The translations under genes were made by a program, and so were the position numbers. Positions 7,533 through 15,296 of a DNA stretch of 48,968 bases are shown one piece after another. Origin of the DNA: Oscillospiraceae bacterium (GTDB taxonomy: Bacteria > Bacillota > Clostridia > Oscillospirales > Oscillospiraceae); assembly GCA_017411265.1 (NCBI GenBank), contig JAFRDL010000043.1:1-48968 (forward strand), given 5' to 3'. The notes under the pieces were generated by a model that saw only the letters and a list, made by a program, of their open reading frames with translations, made no database searches and was not told where the DNA came from. How positions within the stretch are numbered: the stretch's first letter is position 1; every line of letters begins with the position of its first letter.

Positions 7533-8189
7533 TCATTCATCGTGCCAGCGGAAGTTTTCCTTCCCGGCGCCGATCTCAAAGTGATACCGCACGATCCCCA
7601 GATCCACCTGCCAGAAGGGGCCCAGGGCATACCGGAGCCGGACGGCGCCGTCCTTCTGCAGCTCCAGGGTAAAGGCCTGGCGGTTCATGGCGGTGGGGGC
7701 CAGCAGCGCGGCCTCCGTGCCGGAGCGGAACCAGTCGGGGATCTCGCCCCGGACCTTCATCACTTCCTCCGGCTTTTTGGACTTGCGTTCTTTTCCGTCG
7801 TCCTCCCCGTAGCCCAGCGCCGCGGCGATGACGAAGACCTCTCCGTTCTCCAGGGTGTAGGCCTTGGCCCTCTTGGCGTGGGAAAGGCCCGCCCAACAGG
7901 AGCGCAGACCCAGCTCCTGGGCGAAGAGCAGGATCTTTTCCCCGTAGTAGCCGCACCGTTCCTCCAGCCCCGGGGCGCGCGGCCCGGTAAAGGCCAGATA
8001 GTTGGCGCACCGGGAGAAGGTCCGGCTGAAGCCGGCGGGCTCGTTGCACAGAAGCTGGATGTGCAGCCCGGACTCCTGGTTGCACAGCGCCGTAAAGGCC
8101 TCCAGCTTGTCCCGCACGTCCCCGGCCAGGGGCTTGTCCAGATACCGGCGCACGGAGTGCCGCTGCCGGATGATCTCCATGGGTTCCAT
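7533..8189 (-). CDS. Nitroreductase family protein (TM1586-like)
   Basis: A 218-residue protein of the FMN nitroreductase fold, starting M-E-P-M-E-I-I-R-Q-R-H-S-V-R-R-Y, with the C-Y-Y-G/G-Y-Y-G-E-K-I-L-L-F-A-Q-E-L-G-L-R-S-C-W-A-G block (about residues 80-103) of the TM1586 subgroup. The expected role is flavin-dependent reduction of an unknown electron acceptor in the cytoplasm. An ATG two codons earlier (8195) is too close to the GGGAGG ribosome site (from 8201 down), so 8189, with a spacing of 7, is preferred. A promoter lies just upstream. A decayed copy of its 3' end is found at 5430-5561. Confidence 0.85.
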   Translation of the reverse strand: MEPMEIIRQRHSVRRYLDKPLAGDVRDKLEAFTALCNQESGLHIQLLCNEPAGFSRTFSRCANYLAFTGPRAPGLEERCGYYGEKILLFAQELGLRSCWAGLSHAKRAKAYTLENGEVFVIAAALGYGEDDGKERKSKKPEEVMKVRGEIPDWFRSGTEAALLAPTAMNRQAFTLELQKDGAVRLRYALGPFWQVDLGIVRYHFEIGAGKENFRWHDE

Positions 8190-8208
8190 ACGCATCCCTC
8201 CCGGGAAG

Positions 8209-8237
8209 AGTATAGCACAGCCCCGGCGGGATTTCCA
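8209..8237 (-). promoter_or_regulatory. Sigma-70 type promoter of the nitroreductase gene
   Basis: Minus strand TGGAAA (8232-8237) and TATACT (8209-8214) with a 17-base spacer, 20 bases upstream of the start codon. Confidence 0.6.
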
Positions 8238-8243
8238 CCGAAA

Positions 8244-8678
8244 TCAGAGAAAACCCCGAAGGTCGGCGGAGAGCTGGGCCTCCAGATGGATCAGTTTTTT
8301 GGCGATGTCCTTGGACTCCTCGTCCGCCGCCTTATACTGGTTGAGATACCGGCTCAGGGACTTGACGCCCATGTTGCACCCGTCGATCATCAGATCGGCG
8401 ATGGTGCTGTCCGCCTCGTTCATGGCCAGCTTCATGTCCGTCTTCAGCCCGGCCATGGCGGAGACCACCGGACTGGGTTCCTTTCCCCGGTCCCGGAACC
8501 GGTCCAGACGCTCCTGGATCCGGGTGTTCAGCCGCTCATGTTCGATCTTTCCCTCTGAGAGCATCCGGCGCATGGCGTCGGATCGCACGTTTTTGAGTAC
8601 CTGGTCGATGGAGGCGGTGCCCATTTTCACCCCCGCGTCGCATTCCCGCAGCAGACGAACGGTATCCTGTTGGCTCAT
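8244..8678 (-). CDS. Small helical protein, possibly ferritin-like four-helix bundle
   Basis: A 144-residue soluble protein predicted to be almost wholly helical and rich in charged residues; no signal peptide or membrane segment. The pattern of four amphipathic helices with E-H-E-R-L-N near the second helix recalls DUF2383/ferritin-like bundles, but no complete di-iron ligand set can be shown, so function is open. The ATG at 8678 has AAGGGGGA upstream; longer open frame beyond it reads through promoter sequence and is not believed. It is transcribed away from the polysaccharide locus, with a palindrome in the shared upstream region. Confidence 0.7.
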   Translation of the reverse strand: MSQQDTVRLLRECDAGVKMGTASIDQVLKNVRSDAMRRMLSEGKIEHERLNTRIQERLDRFRDRGKEPSPVVSAMAGLKTDMKLAMNEADSTIADLMIDGCNMGVKSLSRYLNQYKAADEESKDIAKKLIHLEAQLSADLRGFL

Positions 8679-8698
8679 AGCATGATCCCCCTTTTCGT

Positions 8699-8722
8699 GA
8701 TACGGACAGTATGTCCCGTATC
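8699..8722. promoter_or_regulatory. Near-perfect palindrome in a divergent intergenic region
   Basis: GATACGGACA and TGTCCCGTATC pair over ten positions with one bulged base. It lies 20 bases upstream of the small helical protein gene and 45 bases upstream of the -35 box of the first polysaccharide gene, a position suited to a shared operator. No T-tract follows. Confidence 0.35.
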
Positions 8723-8766
8723 CCGCGGGTTTATGTGGGATCCGGGAAAACACGCGGTTCGGACGG

Positions 8767-8795
8767 TTGCAAACGGCGGGCGGATATGATACTAT
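8767..8795 (+). promoter_or_regulatory. Promoter-like sequence before the first glycosyltransferase
   Basis: TTGCAA (8767-8772) and TACTAT (8790-8795), spacer 17 bases, 61 bases before the TTG start at 8857. It is the likely entry promoter for the left end of the polysaccharide locus. Confidence 0.5.
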
Positions 8796-8856
8796 CAGCG
8801 TATCGGTTTTCCGCGAAAAAGGAAGAAGGATCGAGCCCGGAAGAGGGGGCGAACAT

Positions 8857-10083
8857 TTGAAAAAAGTCATCTGGATCGTGAATCAGTATGCCTCCCATCT
8901 GGAGGAACGGCATCGGAACCTGGCCGCGTATTTCGCCCGGGAGGGCCGCACGGTGGTGGTGATCACCGCCTCCTTCCACCACGGGACCCACGAGTATCTC
9001 TATGACGACGACGTGAAGATCGTGGAGCGGGAGGAGAACGTATGGTACGTATACCTTCGCTCCTCTCCGGTCTATCATTCCAACGGCGGCAAGCGCATGG
9101 TGAACATGGCGGACTTCTGCCGCCGTTACCTTCAGAACCACGTCCGGATCGCCGCGGAGCTGGGGAAGCCGGACGTGGTGATCGGCTCCTCGGCGCCCCC
9201 CTTCATGTGGGAGATCGCCTACCGCACCGCCCGGCGCTTCGGGGCGAAGTTCATCGCGGAGTTCCGGGACATCTGGCCCCTCTCCCTGGTGGAGGTCCAG
9301 GGCGTCAGCCCCGGCCACCCGCTGGTGAAGGTGTTCGCCGCCATGGAGCGCCGCGCCTACCGCCGGGCCGACGCCATCGTGGGCACCATGCCCTACGCCT
9401 GGCGCCATGTGTGCGAGGAGATGGGCTTTCCCCGGGAGAAATTCCACTGGATGTCCAACGGGCTGAATGTGGAGAAGGCGGACGCGGCGCTGGAGGCACA
9501 CGCCCCGGCCCTTCCGGCGGAGCTGGACGAATACCTCACGAACCGCCGGTGCTGCATGTACATCGGCAGCATCGTGAAGAGCGAGAGCGTGGACTATATC
9601 GTGGAGTGCTGGGAGCGGGTCCGGGACAAGGATATCTGTCTGGCCGTCGTGGGGGACGGGAACGTGGCTCCCCGGATCGACGGGATGATCCGGGAGCTGA
9701 ACACGGACCGGGTCCGCCGCTTCCCGTCCATCGCCAAGGAGCAGATCCCTCTGGCGCTGGAAAAGGCGTACTGCTGTCTCGCCGCCGTCCCAGACTATTC
9801 CATCTACCGCTTCGGGCTGAGCATGAACAAGCTGTACGATTACCTGTACGCGGGAAAGCCGGTGGTCTTCGCCTGCGGCGCGGAGAACATCGTCGCCCGG
9901 ACGGGCGGCTTCGTCGTCCCCTTCGGGGACCGGCAGGCCATGGCGGACGCCATAGAGAGGATCCAAAGCATGGACGACGAGACCCTTGCCCGGATCGCCC
10001 GGGAGGGAAAAAAGCTCATCCGGGAGGAATACGATTACCGGATCATCGCCCGGCGGTATCTGGAGCTGATGGAGTCGCTGTGA
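8857..10083 (+). CDS. GT4 family glycosyltransferase (WbuB-like)
   Basis: A 408-residue GT-B glycosyltransferase. The N-terminal lobe contains W-I-V-N-Q-Y-A and P-P-F-M-W-E-I-A-Y then F-R-D-I-W-P (about residues 147-151), the pattern of the WbuB group; the C-terminal lobe has the nucleotide-sugar-binding region ending in N-K-L-Y-D-Y-L-Y-A-G-K-P. It should add a sugar to a lipid-linked repeat unit on the cytoplasmic membrane face; donor and acceptor are unknown. The start is taken as TTG at 8857, because AGAGGGGG (8842-8849) lies at proper distance and the family N-terminus begins there; the upstream open frame crosses the promoter. Confidence 0.85.
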   Translation: MKKVIWIVNQYASHLEERHRNLAAYFAREGRTVVVITASFHHGTHEYLYDDDVKIVEREENVWYVYLRSSPVYHSNGGKRMVNMADFCRRYLQNHVRIAAELGKPDVVIGSSAPPFMWEIAYRTARRFGAKFIAEFRDIWPLSLVEVQGVSPGHPLVKVFAAMERRAYRRADAIVGTMPYAWRHVCEEMGFPREKFHWMSNGLNVEKADAALEAHAPALPAELDEYLTNRRCCMYIGSIVKSESVDYIVECWERVRDKDICLAVVGDGNVAPRIDGMIRELNTDRVRRFPSIAKEQIPLALEKAYCCLAAVPDYSIYRFGLSMNKLYDYLYAGKPVVFACGAENIVARTGGFVVPFGDRQAMADAIERIQSMDDETLARIAREGKKLIREEYDYRIIARRYLELMESL

Positions 10084-10117
10084 TCCGGCGGACGATACGG
10101 AAACTGTTTCAACGCCC

Positions 10118-10142
10118 CCGCGGCCGGACGCACCGGCCGCGG
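10118..10142. other. GC-rich hairpin between two glycosyltransferase genes
   Basis: Perfect 10-bp arms CCGCGGCCGG / CCGGCCGCGG with loop ACGCA in the 79-base gap 10084-10162. No T-tract follows, so it may be an mRNA processing or attenuation element rather than a terminator. Confidence 0.4.
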
Positions 10143-10162
10143 CGGAAAGAGGGGAGAGGGAC

Positions 10163-11140
10163 ATGAGCGAACGCCCGCTGGTCAGCGTGATCATCCCGGT
10201 GTACAACACGGAAGACTTCCTGCCCCTGTGCATGGAGACCGTCCTGGGCCAGACCTGGCGGGAGCTGGAGATCCTGCTGGTGGACGACGGCTCCGGTCCG
10301 GCGTGCGCCGCCCTGTGCGACGAATACGCCGCCCGGGACAACCGGGTGCGGGTGATCCATAAGGCGAACGCCGGGGCGGCCGCGGCCCGGAACACCGCCC
10401 TGGACGCCATGACCGGGGACTACGTCACCTTTGTGGACAGCGACGACTACATCGCCCCGGACATGATCGAGGCGCTGATGGAACTGATCCTCGCCCACGA
10501 CGCGGACATGGTCCATTCCCGGGGCATCTACACCACCCGGCGGGAGCGGTTCCCGGTGGAGCAGCCGCCCCTGAACGTCCGGGAGGGGGAGGGGCGCTCG
10601 GTGCTTTACCGGCTGCACTCCTGGCGTCCTGCCATATGGCCCAAGATCTACCGGCGCGCCCTCTGGGAAAAGCTGCGCTTCCCCGAGCTGCGGATCTACG
10701 AGGACGACGGCATCACCGTTCCGCTGCTGTGGAACTGCGGGAAGATCGTTTATACCAACCAGCGGTATTATTACTATTACCTCTCCGACAACAGCATCAT
10801 GCGCACGCCCTTCGCCAAAAAACGCTTCGACATGCTGAAGGTGTTTTCCCTCCGCCGGGATTTCTACCGGCAGGTGGGCGCGGCGGAGCTGGAAGAGCGC
10901 AACGCCGTGGACTGGTACCTCCACATCTACCGGATCCGGTGCGATATGCGTCTGGACCGCTGGCCGGAGCGGAAGGAGTATCTGCCCATGCTGGCAGAGC
11001 AGGAGAAGGAGCTCTCCTGGGTGCGCAAAAGCCGCTTCTTCACGCCCCGCTATAAGCTCAAGCGTCTGGTGCTGAAGTACTTTCCTCATCTGGCGGGGCT
11101 CTACTTCCGGAAAAAGGCCCTGTCCCTGATCGACGATTGA
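10163..11140 (+). CDS. GT2 family glycosyltransferase
   Basis: A 325-residue GT-A enzyme. S-V-I-I-P-V-Y-N-T (residues 8-16), V-D-D-G-S (about 40-44) and the metal-binding F-V-D-S-D-D-Y (about 91-97) are the standard GT2 motifs. There is no membrane anchor, so it acts in the cytoplasm, probably on the lipid-linked repeat unit. The C-terminal 120 residues are basic and aromatic, as is common for membrane-associated GT2 enzymes. GGGGAGAGGG precedes the ATG. It ends exactly at a strong bidirectional terminator, closing the first plus-strand unit. Confidence 0.88.
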   Translation: MSERPLVSVIIPVYNTEDFLPLCMETVLGQTWRELEILLVDDGSGPACAALCDEYAARDNRVRVIHKANAGAAAARNTALDAMTGDYVTFVDSDDYIAPDMIEALMELILAHDADMVHSRGIYTTRRERFPVEQPPLNVREGEGRSVLYRLHSWRPAIWPKIYRRALWEKLRFPELRIYEDDGITVPLLWNCGKIVYTNQRYYYYYLSDNSIMRTPFAKKRFDMLKVFSLRRDFYRQVGAAELEERNAVDWYLHIYRIRCDMRLDRWPERKEYLPMLAEQEKELSWVRKSRFFTPRYKLKRLVLKYFPHLAGLYFRKKALSLIDD

Positions 11141-11180
11141 AAAGACCCCTTCGCGGATCTCATCCGCGAAGGGGTCTTTT
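11140..11180. terminator. Bidirectional terminator between convergent glycosyltransferase genes
   Basis: A perfect 18-bp stem (11140-11157 with 11163-11180) and loop TCTCA, starting AAAAGACCCC and ending GGGGTCTTTT, so it serves both strands. It touches the stop codons of both flanking genes. Confidence 0.9.
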
Positions 11181-12070
11181 CAGGTTTCTCCGTATCGCTC
11201 AAACAAGCGGTCCACGATCCCCGGATGGGTCCGGTAATCGAATTTCCGTGCGAACAGGCAGGCGGGGTCTGCATGGGTCAGTTCGTCGAAATCGTCCTCG
11301 GTGAATACATAGGGATTGCCCCGCTTCCAGTCCAGATACCGGCAGCAGTTTCGGTGGTTGCCGTCGTAGGCGTTGGGGCGCAGGGTGTCCCGGAACGGGG
11401 AGCCCGCCGCCAGGGACTGGATCACCAGCTCATCCGGGCAGTAGGTGGCGCGGAAGATCTCCCGGATCCAGTCCTCTTTGGAGAGGACGTACTCCGCGAA
11501 GGGACGGGTGATATCGAACCATTGGGTGCCCTTCTGGAAGACCACCTCGGGCGGATACTTCCGGGTACGGTCCACCCCGAACACCAGCTGCGCGCCGATG
11601 GAGGCGTTGCGCAGCAGCCGGCGCAGCCAGACCTTCCGGATGTTAAAGCGCTGGAAGGGATAGTAGAACTGTACCCTCCATCGGTCGTGCCGGGAGATCT
11701 CCGGGTGAGCAAAGTTAACATAATTTATATTATTGTTACTTTCAAAGAAACCTTCGATGTCTTCCCGGCTCTGGATCGGCATGTCCACCCCGGAGAGCAG
11801 GTGGTAATAGTCGTACCCGCCGGGGACGGCGGACCGGAGCAGGCTCAGCTCCGCCTCCACCATGGAGAAGTCCCCCCAGGAGATGGAGTGACGCTCCGTG
11901 AAGGTGACGCTGGATTTTTGGGGGATGGCCCGGAAGCGATCAAAGTCGAAGTCCTTCACCTTGGCGTCGATGTGGAGGAAAAAGTCTGCGTTGTCGCTGT
12001 CCAGGAAGCGCAGCTGCTTTTCCAGGATGGGGAAATTGTTGTGAGCGATGATCATCCACGCGTGTCTCAC
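11180..12070 (-). CDS. GT14 family (core-2/I-branching type) glycosyltransferase, copy 2
   Basis: A 296-residue protein of the Branch/GT14 family, beginning R-H-A-W-M-I-I-A-H-N-N-F, with F-F-L-H-I-D-A-K (about 30-37), Y-Y-H-L-L-S-G-V-D-M-P (about 88-98) and G-T-Q-W-F-D-I-T. Bacterial members make branched or beta-linked sugars in surface polysaccharides; donor usually UDP-GlcNAc or UDP-Xyl, not determinable here. It overlaps the upstream paralogue by 4 bases (ATGA), so the two are translationally coupled. A local AT-rich patch codes an N-N-N-I-N-Y-V-N-F run at about residues 111-119. Confidence 0.88.
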   Translation of the reverse strand: MRHAWMIIAHNNFPILEKQLRFLDSDNADFFLHIDAKVKDFDFDRFRAIPQKSSVTFTERHSISWGDFSMVEAELSLLRSAVPGGYDYYHLLSGVDMPIQSREDIEGFFESNNNINYVNFAHPEISRHDRWRVQFYYPFQRFNIRKVWLRRLLRNASIGAQLVFGVDRTRKYPPEVVFQKGTQWFDITRPFAEYVLSKEDWIREIFRATYCPDELVIQSLAAGSPFRDTLRPNAYDGNHRNCCRYLDWKRGNPYVFTEDDFDELTHADPACLFARKFDYRTHPGIVDRLFERYGET

Positions 12071-12981
12071 GCGCCCTCGCCTCCTTCCCCGAACCAGGCG
12101 AACAGCCGGTCCACCACCCCGGGATGGGCGGCGTAGCTGAATTTCCGGGCAAAGAGATAGGGCTCGCCGGTGTGGATCAGCTCGTCAAAGTCGGCGTCGG
12201 TAAAGGTGTAGGGCTTGCCCCGCTGCCAGTCCACGTAGCGGAGGCAGTTTTTGTGGTCGTCCCCGTAGTATTCCGGGGGCAGGGTATCCCGGAAGGGAGA
12301 GCTCATCACCAGGGTCTGGATGAACACCTCGTCGCAGCAGAAGCTGGAACGGAAGGTCTCCCGGATCCAGTCCTCTTTGGAGAGGACGTATTCCGCCAGA
12401 GGACGGGTGATGCTGAACCAGTTGGCACCCTTCTGAAGCACGGTGCCCGCGGGGTGGGTCTTCGTCCGGTCCACGAAGGGACGCTGAAGGAACACCGTGG
12501 CCCGCCGAAGGGCCAGACGTACCGCCCGGTTCTGGATATTCAGACGCTGGAGGGGGTAGTAGTAGCGGGAGCGGTCGCGGTGCTCCCGGTTGATGGCGGC
12601 GTGCTGGAAGTGGAGGAAATTCGTTCCGTTATGGGCGTCGAAATACGCCTCGATGTACGCCCGGCTCTTGACGGGCACGTCCACGCCGGAGAGAAGGTGA
12701 TAATAATCGTATCCGCCGGGCAGGGCGGCCCGGAGCAGGATCAGCTCCGCCTCGATCTGCGAGACGTGGCCCCAGGAGACGCGGATCCGATCCGTGAAGG
12801 TGACCCGGGACTTTTGGGGGATGGCCCGGAAGCGATCAAAGTCGAAATGCTTCACCTTGGCGTCGATATGGATAAAGAAGTCCGCGTTTTCGCTGTCCAG
12901 AAAGCGCAGCTGCTTTTCCAGGATGGGGAAATTCCCGTGGGCCATGATGAGCCAGGCGTGGCGCAAGGCAGTTCCGCTCAT
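12067..12981 (-). CDS. GT14 family (core-2/I-branching type) glycosyltransferase, copy 1
   Basis: A 304-residue paralogue of the next gene, with the same landmarks: R-H-A-W-L-I-M-A-H, F-F-I-H-I-D-A-K, Y-Y-H-L-L-S-G-V-D-V-P and G-A-N-W-F-S-I-T. The two share long identical blocks (such as F-P-I-L-E-K-Q-L-R-F-L-D-S and L-S-K-E-D-W-I-R-E), showing a tandem duplication followed by divergence in the acceptor-side middle region. GGAG lies before the ATG at 12981 and a good promoter further upstream. It is transcribed against the main direction of the locus, as a two-gene unit. Confidence 0.88.
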   Translation of the reverse strand: MSGTALRHAWLIMAHGNFPILEKQLRFLDSENADFFIHIDAKVKHFDFDRFRAIPQKSRVTFTDRIRVSWGHVSQIEAELILLRAALPGGYDYYHLLSGVDVPVKSRAYIEAYFDAHNGTNFLHFQHAAINREHRDRSRYYYPLQRLNIQNRAVRLALRRATVFLQRPFVDRTKTHPAGTVLQKGANWFSITRPLAEYVLSKEDWIRETFRSSFCCDEVFIQTLVMSSPFRDTLPPEYYGDDHKNCLRYVDWQRGKPYTFTDADFDELIHTGEPYLFARKFSYAAHPGVVDRLFAWFGEGGEGA

Positions 12982-13011
12982 GGACAGGTCTCCTTTCTTT
13001 TGTTTTCTTTT

Positions 13012-13040
13012 ATTTTACGATGTTCCCTCCCGAAAGTCAA
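13012..13040 (-). promoter_or_regulatory. Sigma-70 type promoter of the GT14 pair
   Basis: Minus strand TTGACT (13035-13040) and TAAAAT (13012-13017) with a 17-base spacer. Confidence 0.7.
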
Positions 13041-13085
13041 TCGCTCCCGGCGTCGGCTGCGGCCGGGGGAGGGACAAAGTGAAAA

Positions 13086-13114
13086 TTGACGAAGGGAGGA
13101 AGACGTGATAAAAT
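13086..13114 (+). promoter_or_regulatory. Sigma-70 type promoter of the repeat-protein gene
   Basis: TTGACG (13086-13091) and TAAAAT (13109-13114) with a 17-base spacer, divergent from the GT14 promoter 46 bases away. Confidence 0.65.
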
Positions 13115-13151
13115 AAACAAGATTTGAAACAGAACACAGGAGGATCACGCC

Positions 13152-15101
13152 ATGGCAACCGATCCCGGACCGTACAGAAAGAAAAAGCGCCGTCGCCGCC
13201 GTCGCCGCAGACGTTCCCGCTGGTATATATGGGTCATCGTGCTGCTGGCGCTGCTGGGCGCCGCCGCGGCCTTTTTCCTGAGCACCTACGTTTTTGTCGG
13301 CGGGCAGGTATACCGCCGGGATGCCGAGTCCCTGGACCTTCGCAATGAACGCATTTCCCCGGAGGAATACAACAGCCTGCGGGAGAAGATGCCGGATTGC
13401 GATATCCTCTGGAGCGTCCCCATCGGGGATGGCGTCTACGACTGCACGGCGGAGCATGTGGACATCGCCTCCTTCCGCGACGGGGACGAGGCCAACTTCG
13501 CCTTTTTCCGCGGTCTTCAGTCCGTGGACGCCACCGCCGCTCCGCTGACGGCGGCGCAGTACGAGGCCATCCGTTCCGCCCTGCCCGGCGCGGCCATCCG
13601 CTGGTGCGTTCCCATCGGCGAGGGGCGGTACCCCTCCGACTCCTATTCCGTCAAGGTGGGCGACTTCACCCAGGCGGAGCTCGGGATGTTTGATTATTTC
13701 GACACCCTGCAGGAGGTGGACGCCCGCTCCGCCCAAAGCTACGACGCCATCCTGGCGCTGAAGGAAAACCGGCCGGGGCTCTCCGTGCTGTGGCGCGTGC
13801 CCTTCTCCGGCAGCGACTATCCCCAGGACGCGGAGGAGATCGCCGTCACCGATCCGTCCCTGTCCGCGGCGGACCTGGACGAGGCCCTCTCCCGGCTCCC
13901 GGGAGTGAAGACGGTCTCCGTGCCCGAGTGCCCCTGGACCGAGGCGGAGAAGGCGGCCCTGGCGGAGAAATACCCCCGGGTGGATTTCCGCTGGACCGTG
14001 TCGGTGCTGGGAGAGAAATTCACCAGCGAGCAGGAGGAACTCTCCTTTGCCGGAAGGAGTCTGACCGACGCCGATCTGGCCGAGCTGCAGGAGAAGCTGC
14101 CCTATTTCCCGGAGCTGCGTTCCATCGACTTTACCGGCTGCGGCCTCTCTCCGGAGCAGCTTCTGCCGCTCCAGGAGGCGTATCCCGATCTGGAGCTGCT
14201 TTTCAGCTTCGATCTGCTGGGGGTGAAGGTGAACACCGCCGATACCCTCATCGACCTGAGCAACATCCCCATGGACTCGGCGGAGCCGCTGGAGAAGATC
14301 CTTCCCTTCATGCATCACCTGGAGAAGGTGGATATGTGCGACTGCGGCCTCTCCGACGAGGAGATGGACGCCCTGAACAAGCGGCACGAGCAGACGCAGT
14401 TCGTCTGGATGCTCCACATCGACTACTACAAGATCCGTACGGACACCACGGCCTTCCGAGCCTCCTCCAACCATTACAGCTCCTTTGACGCCAACTCCAT
14501 CCGGAGACTGGCGTACTGCGAGAACATGATCGCCATGGACCTGGGGCACCGGCTGTATTTCAACGGCGTCAACCTGGAATTCCTGCGGGGCATGCCCCAT
14601 GTGAAGTATCTGATCCTCATGCAGTGCTATGCCATGGACCTCACGCCGCTGGCCGACTGCAAGGAGCTGATCTGGCTGGAGCTGAACCTGTCCCTGGCGA
14701 CGGACATCACCCCGCTGAAGGGCTGCGACAGTCTGCACGACCTGAACATCACCTTCATGCCCCTGGACGGCCAGAGCGCCTGCGATACCATCGCGGCCAT
14801 GCCCCAGCTGGAGCGTGTCTGGTGCAGCAAAGGGCAGTTCACCGACGAGCAGCTGAAGACCATGCAGGACGCAAATCCGGAGCTCCTCCTTCATGTGGTC
14901 ATGGGTCCCACCACCAGCTCCAGCAAGGATCCCTGGCGGTTCGATCAGGACTACTACGACATGCGGGACGAGATGAATATGTTCTACATGGACGGCGTGG
15001 GCTACATCGACTACAAGATCATCGACGGGGTCCGGTATGAGCTGGATCCGGAATTCCTGGCCCAGCAGGGAGACACCTCCCACGACAAGGACCGGGGCTG
15101 A
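13152..15101 (+). CDS. Membrane-anchored repeat protein with leucine-rich tail, function unknown
   Basis: A 649-residue protein that I do not recognise as a characterised protein. The N-terminus is extremely basic (K-K-K then a run of Arg, residues 10-23), followed by one membrane segment (about 24-45); the rest should lie outside the cell. Residues 55-430 contain six related units marked by I-L-W-S-V-P-I (85), I-R-W-C-V-P-I (139), V-L-W-R-V-P-F (202), F-R-W-T-V-S-V (269), L-L-F-S-F-D-L (339) and F-V-W-M-L-H-I (407), so 54-70 residues apart. Residues about 440-600 read as leucine-rich repeats (L-T-P-L-A-D-C-K-E-L-I-W-L-E-L). The gene has its own promoter, AGGAGG before the ATG, and its own terminator. 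Its place inside the polysaccharide locus suggests an envelope scaffold or assembly factor; this is inference. Confidence 0.8.
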   Translation: MATDPGPYRKKKRRRRRRRRRSRWYIWVIVLLALLGAAAAFFLSTYVFVGGQVYRRDAESLDLRNERISPEEYNSLREKMPDCDILWSVPIGDGVYDCTAEHVDIASFRDGDEANFAFFRGLQSVDATAAPLTAAQYEAIRSALPGAAIRWCVPIGEGRYPSDSYSVKVGDFTQAELGMFDYFDTLQEVDARSAQSYDAILALKENRPGLSVLWRVPFSGSDYPQDAEEIAVTDPSLSAADLDEALSRLPGVKTVSVPECPWTEAEKAALAEKYPRVDFRWTVSVLGEKFTSEQEELSFAGRSLTDADLAELQEKLPYFPELRSIDFTGCGLSPEQLLPLQEAYPDLELLFSFDLLGVKVNTADTLIDLSNIPMDSAEPLEKILPFMHHLEKVDMCDCGLSDEEMDALNKRHEQTQFVWMLHIDYYKIRTDTTAFRASSNHYSSFDANSIRRLAYCENMIAMDLGHRLYFNGVNLEFLRGMPHVKYLILMQCYAMDLTPLADCKELIWLELNLSLATDITPLKGCDSLHDLNITFMPLDGQSACDTIAAMPQLERVWCSKGQFTDEQLKTMQDANPELLLHVVMGPTTSSSKDPWRFDQDYYDMRDEMNMFYMDGVGYIDYKIIDGVRYELDPEFLAQQGDTSHDKDRG

Positions 15102-15114
15102 ACGCCCGACAGCA

Positions 15115-15150
15115 GCCGGCCATCCTTCCGGGATGGCCGGCCTTTCTGTT
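15115..15150 (+). terminator. Terminator of the repeat-protein gene
   Basis: 11-bp stem GCCGGCCATCC / GGATGGCCGGC (15115-15125, 15131-15141), loop TTCCG, followed by CTTTCTGTT. Confidence 0.8.
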
Positions 15151-15180
15151 CCGGCGTCCGCCGGTCCCCGGGGAAAGGGA

Positions 15181-15209
15181 TTGCGTTTTCCGTGTCCGTC
15201 TGGTATTTT
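15181..15209 (+). promoter_or_regulatory. Promoter-like sequence of the split GT4 gene
   Basis: TTGCGT (15181-15186) and TATTTT (15204-15209), spacer 17. The surrounding 40 bases resemble the promoter at 16428. Confidence 0.5.
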
Positions 15210-15296
15210 ATATTAGATAAGCATCCCTGTCCGCCGCGGTTTCCGGCGGCGGAGCGGAACCATGGCCTGCCCGTACGGGCGGGAGGGAGAAAGCGA

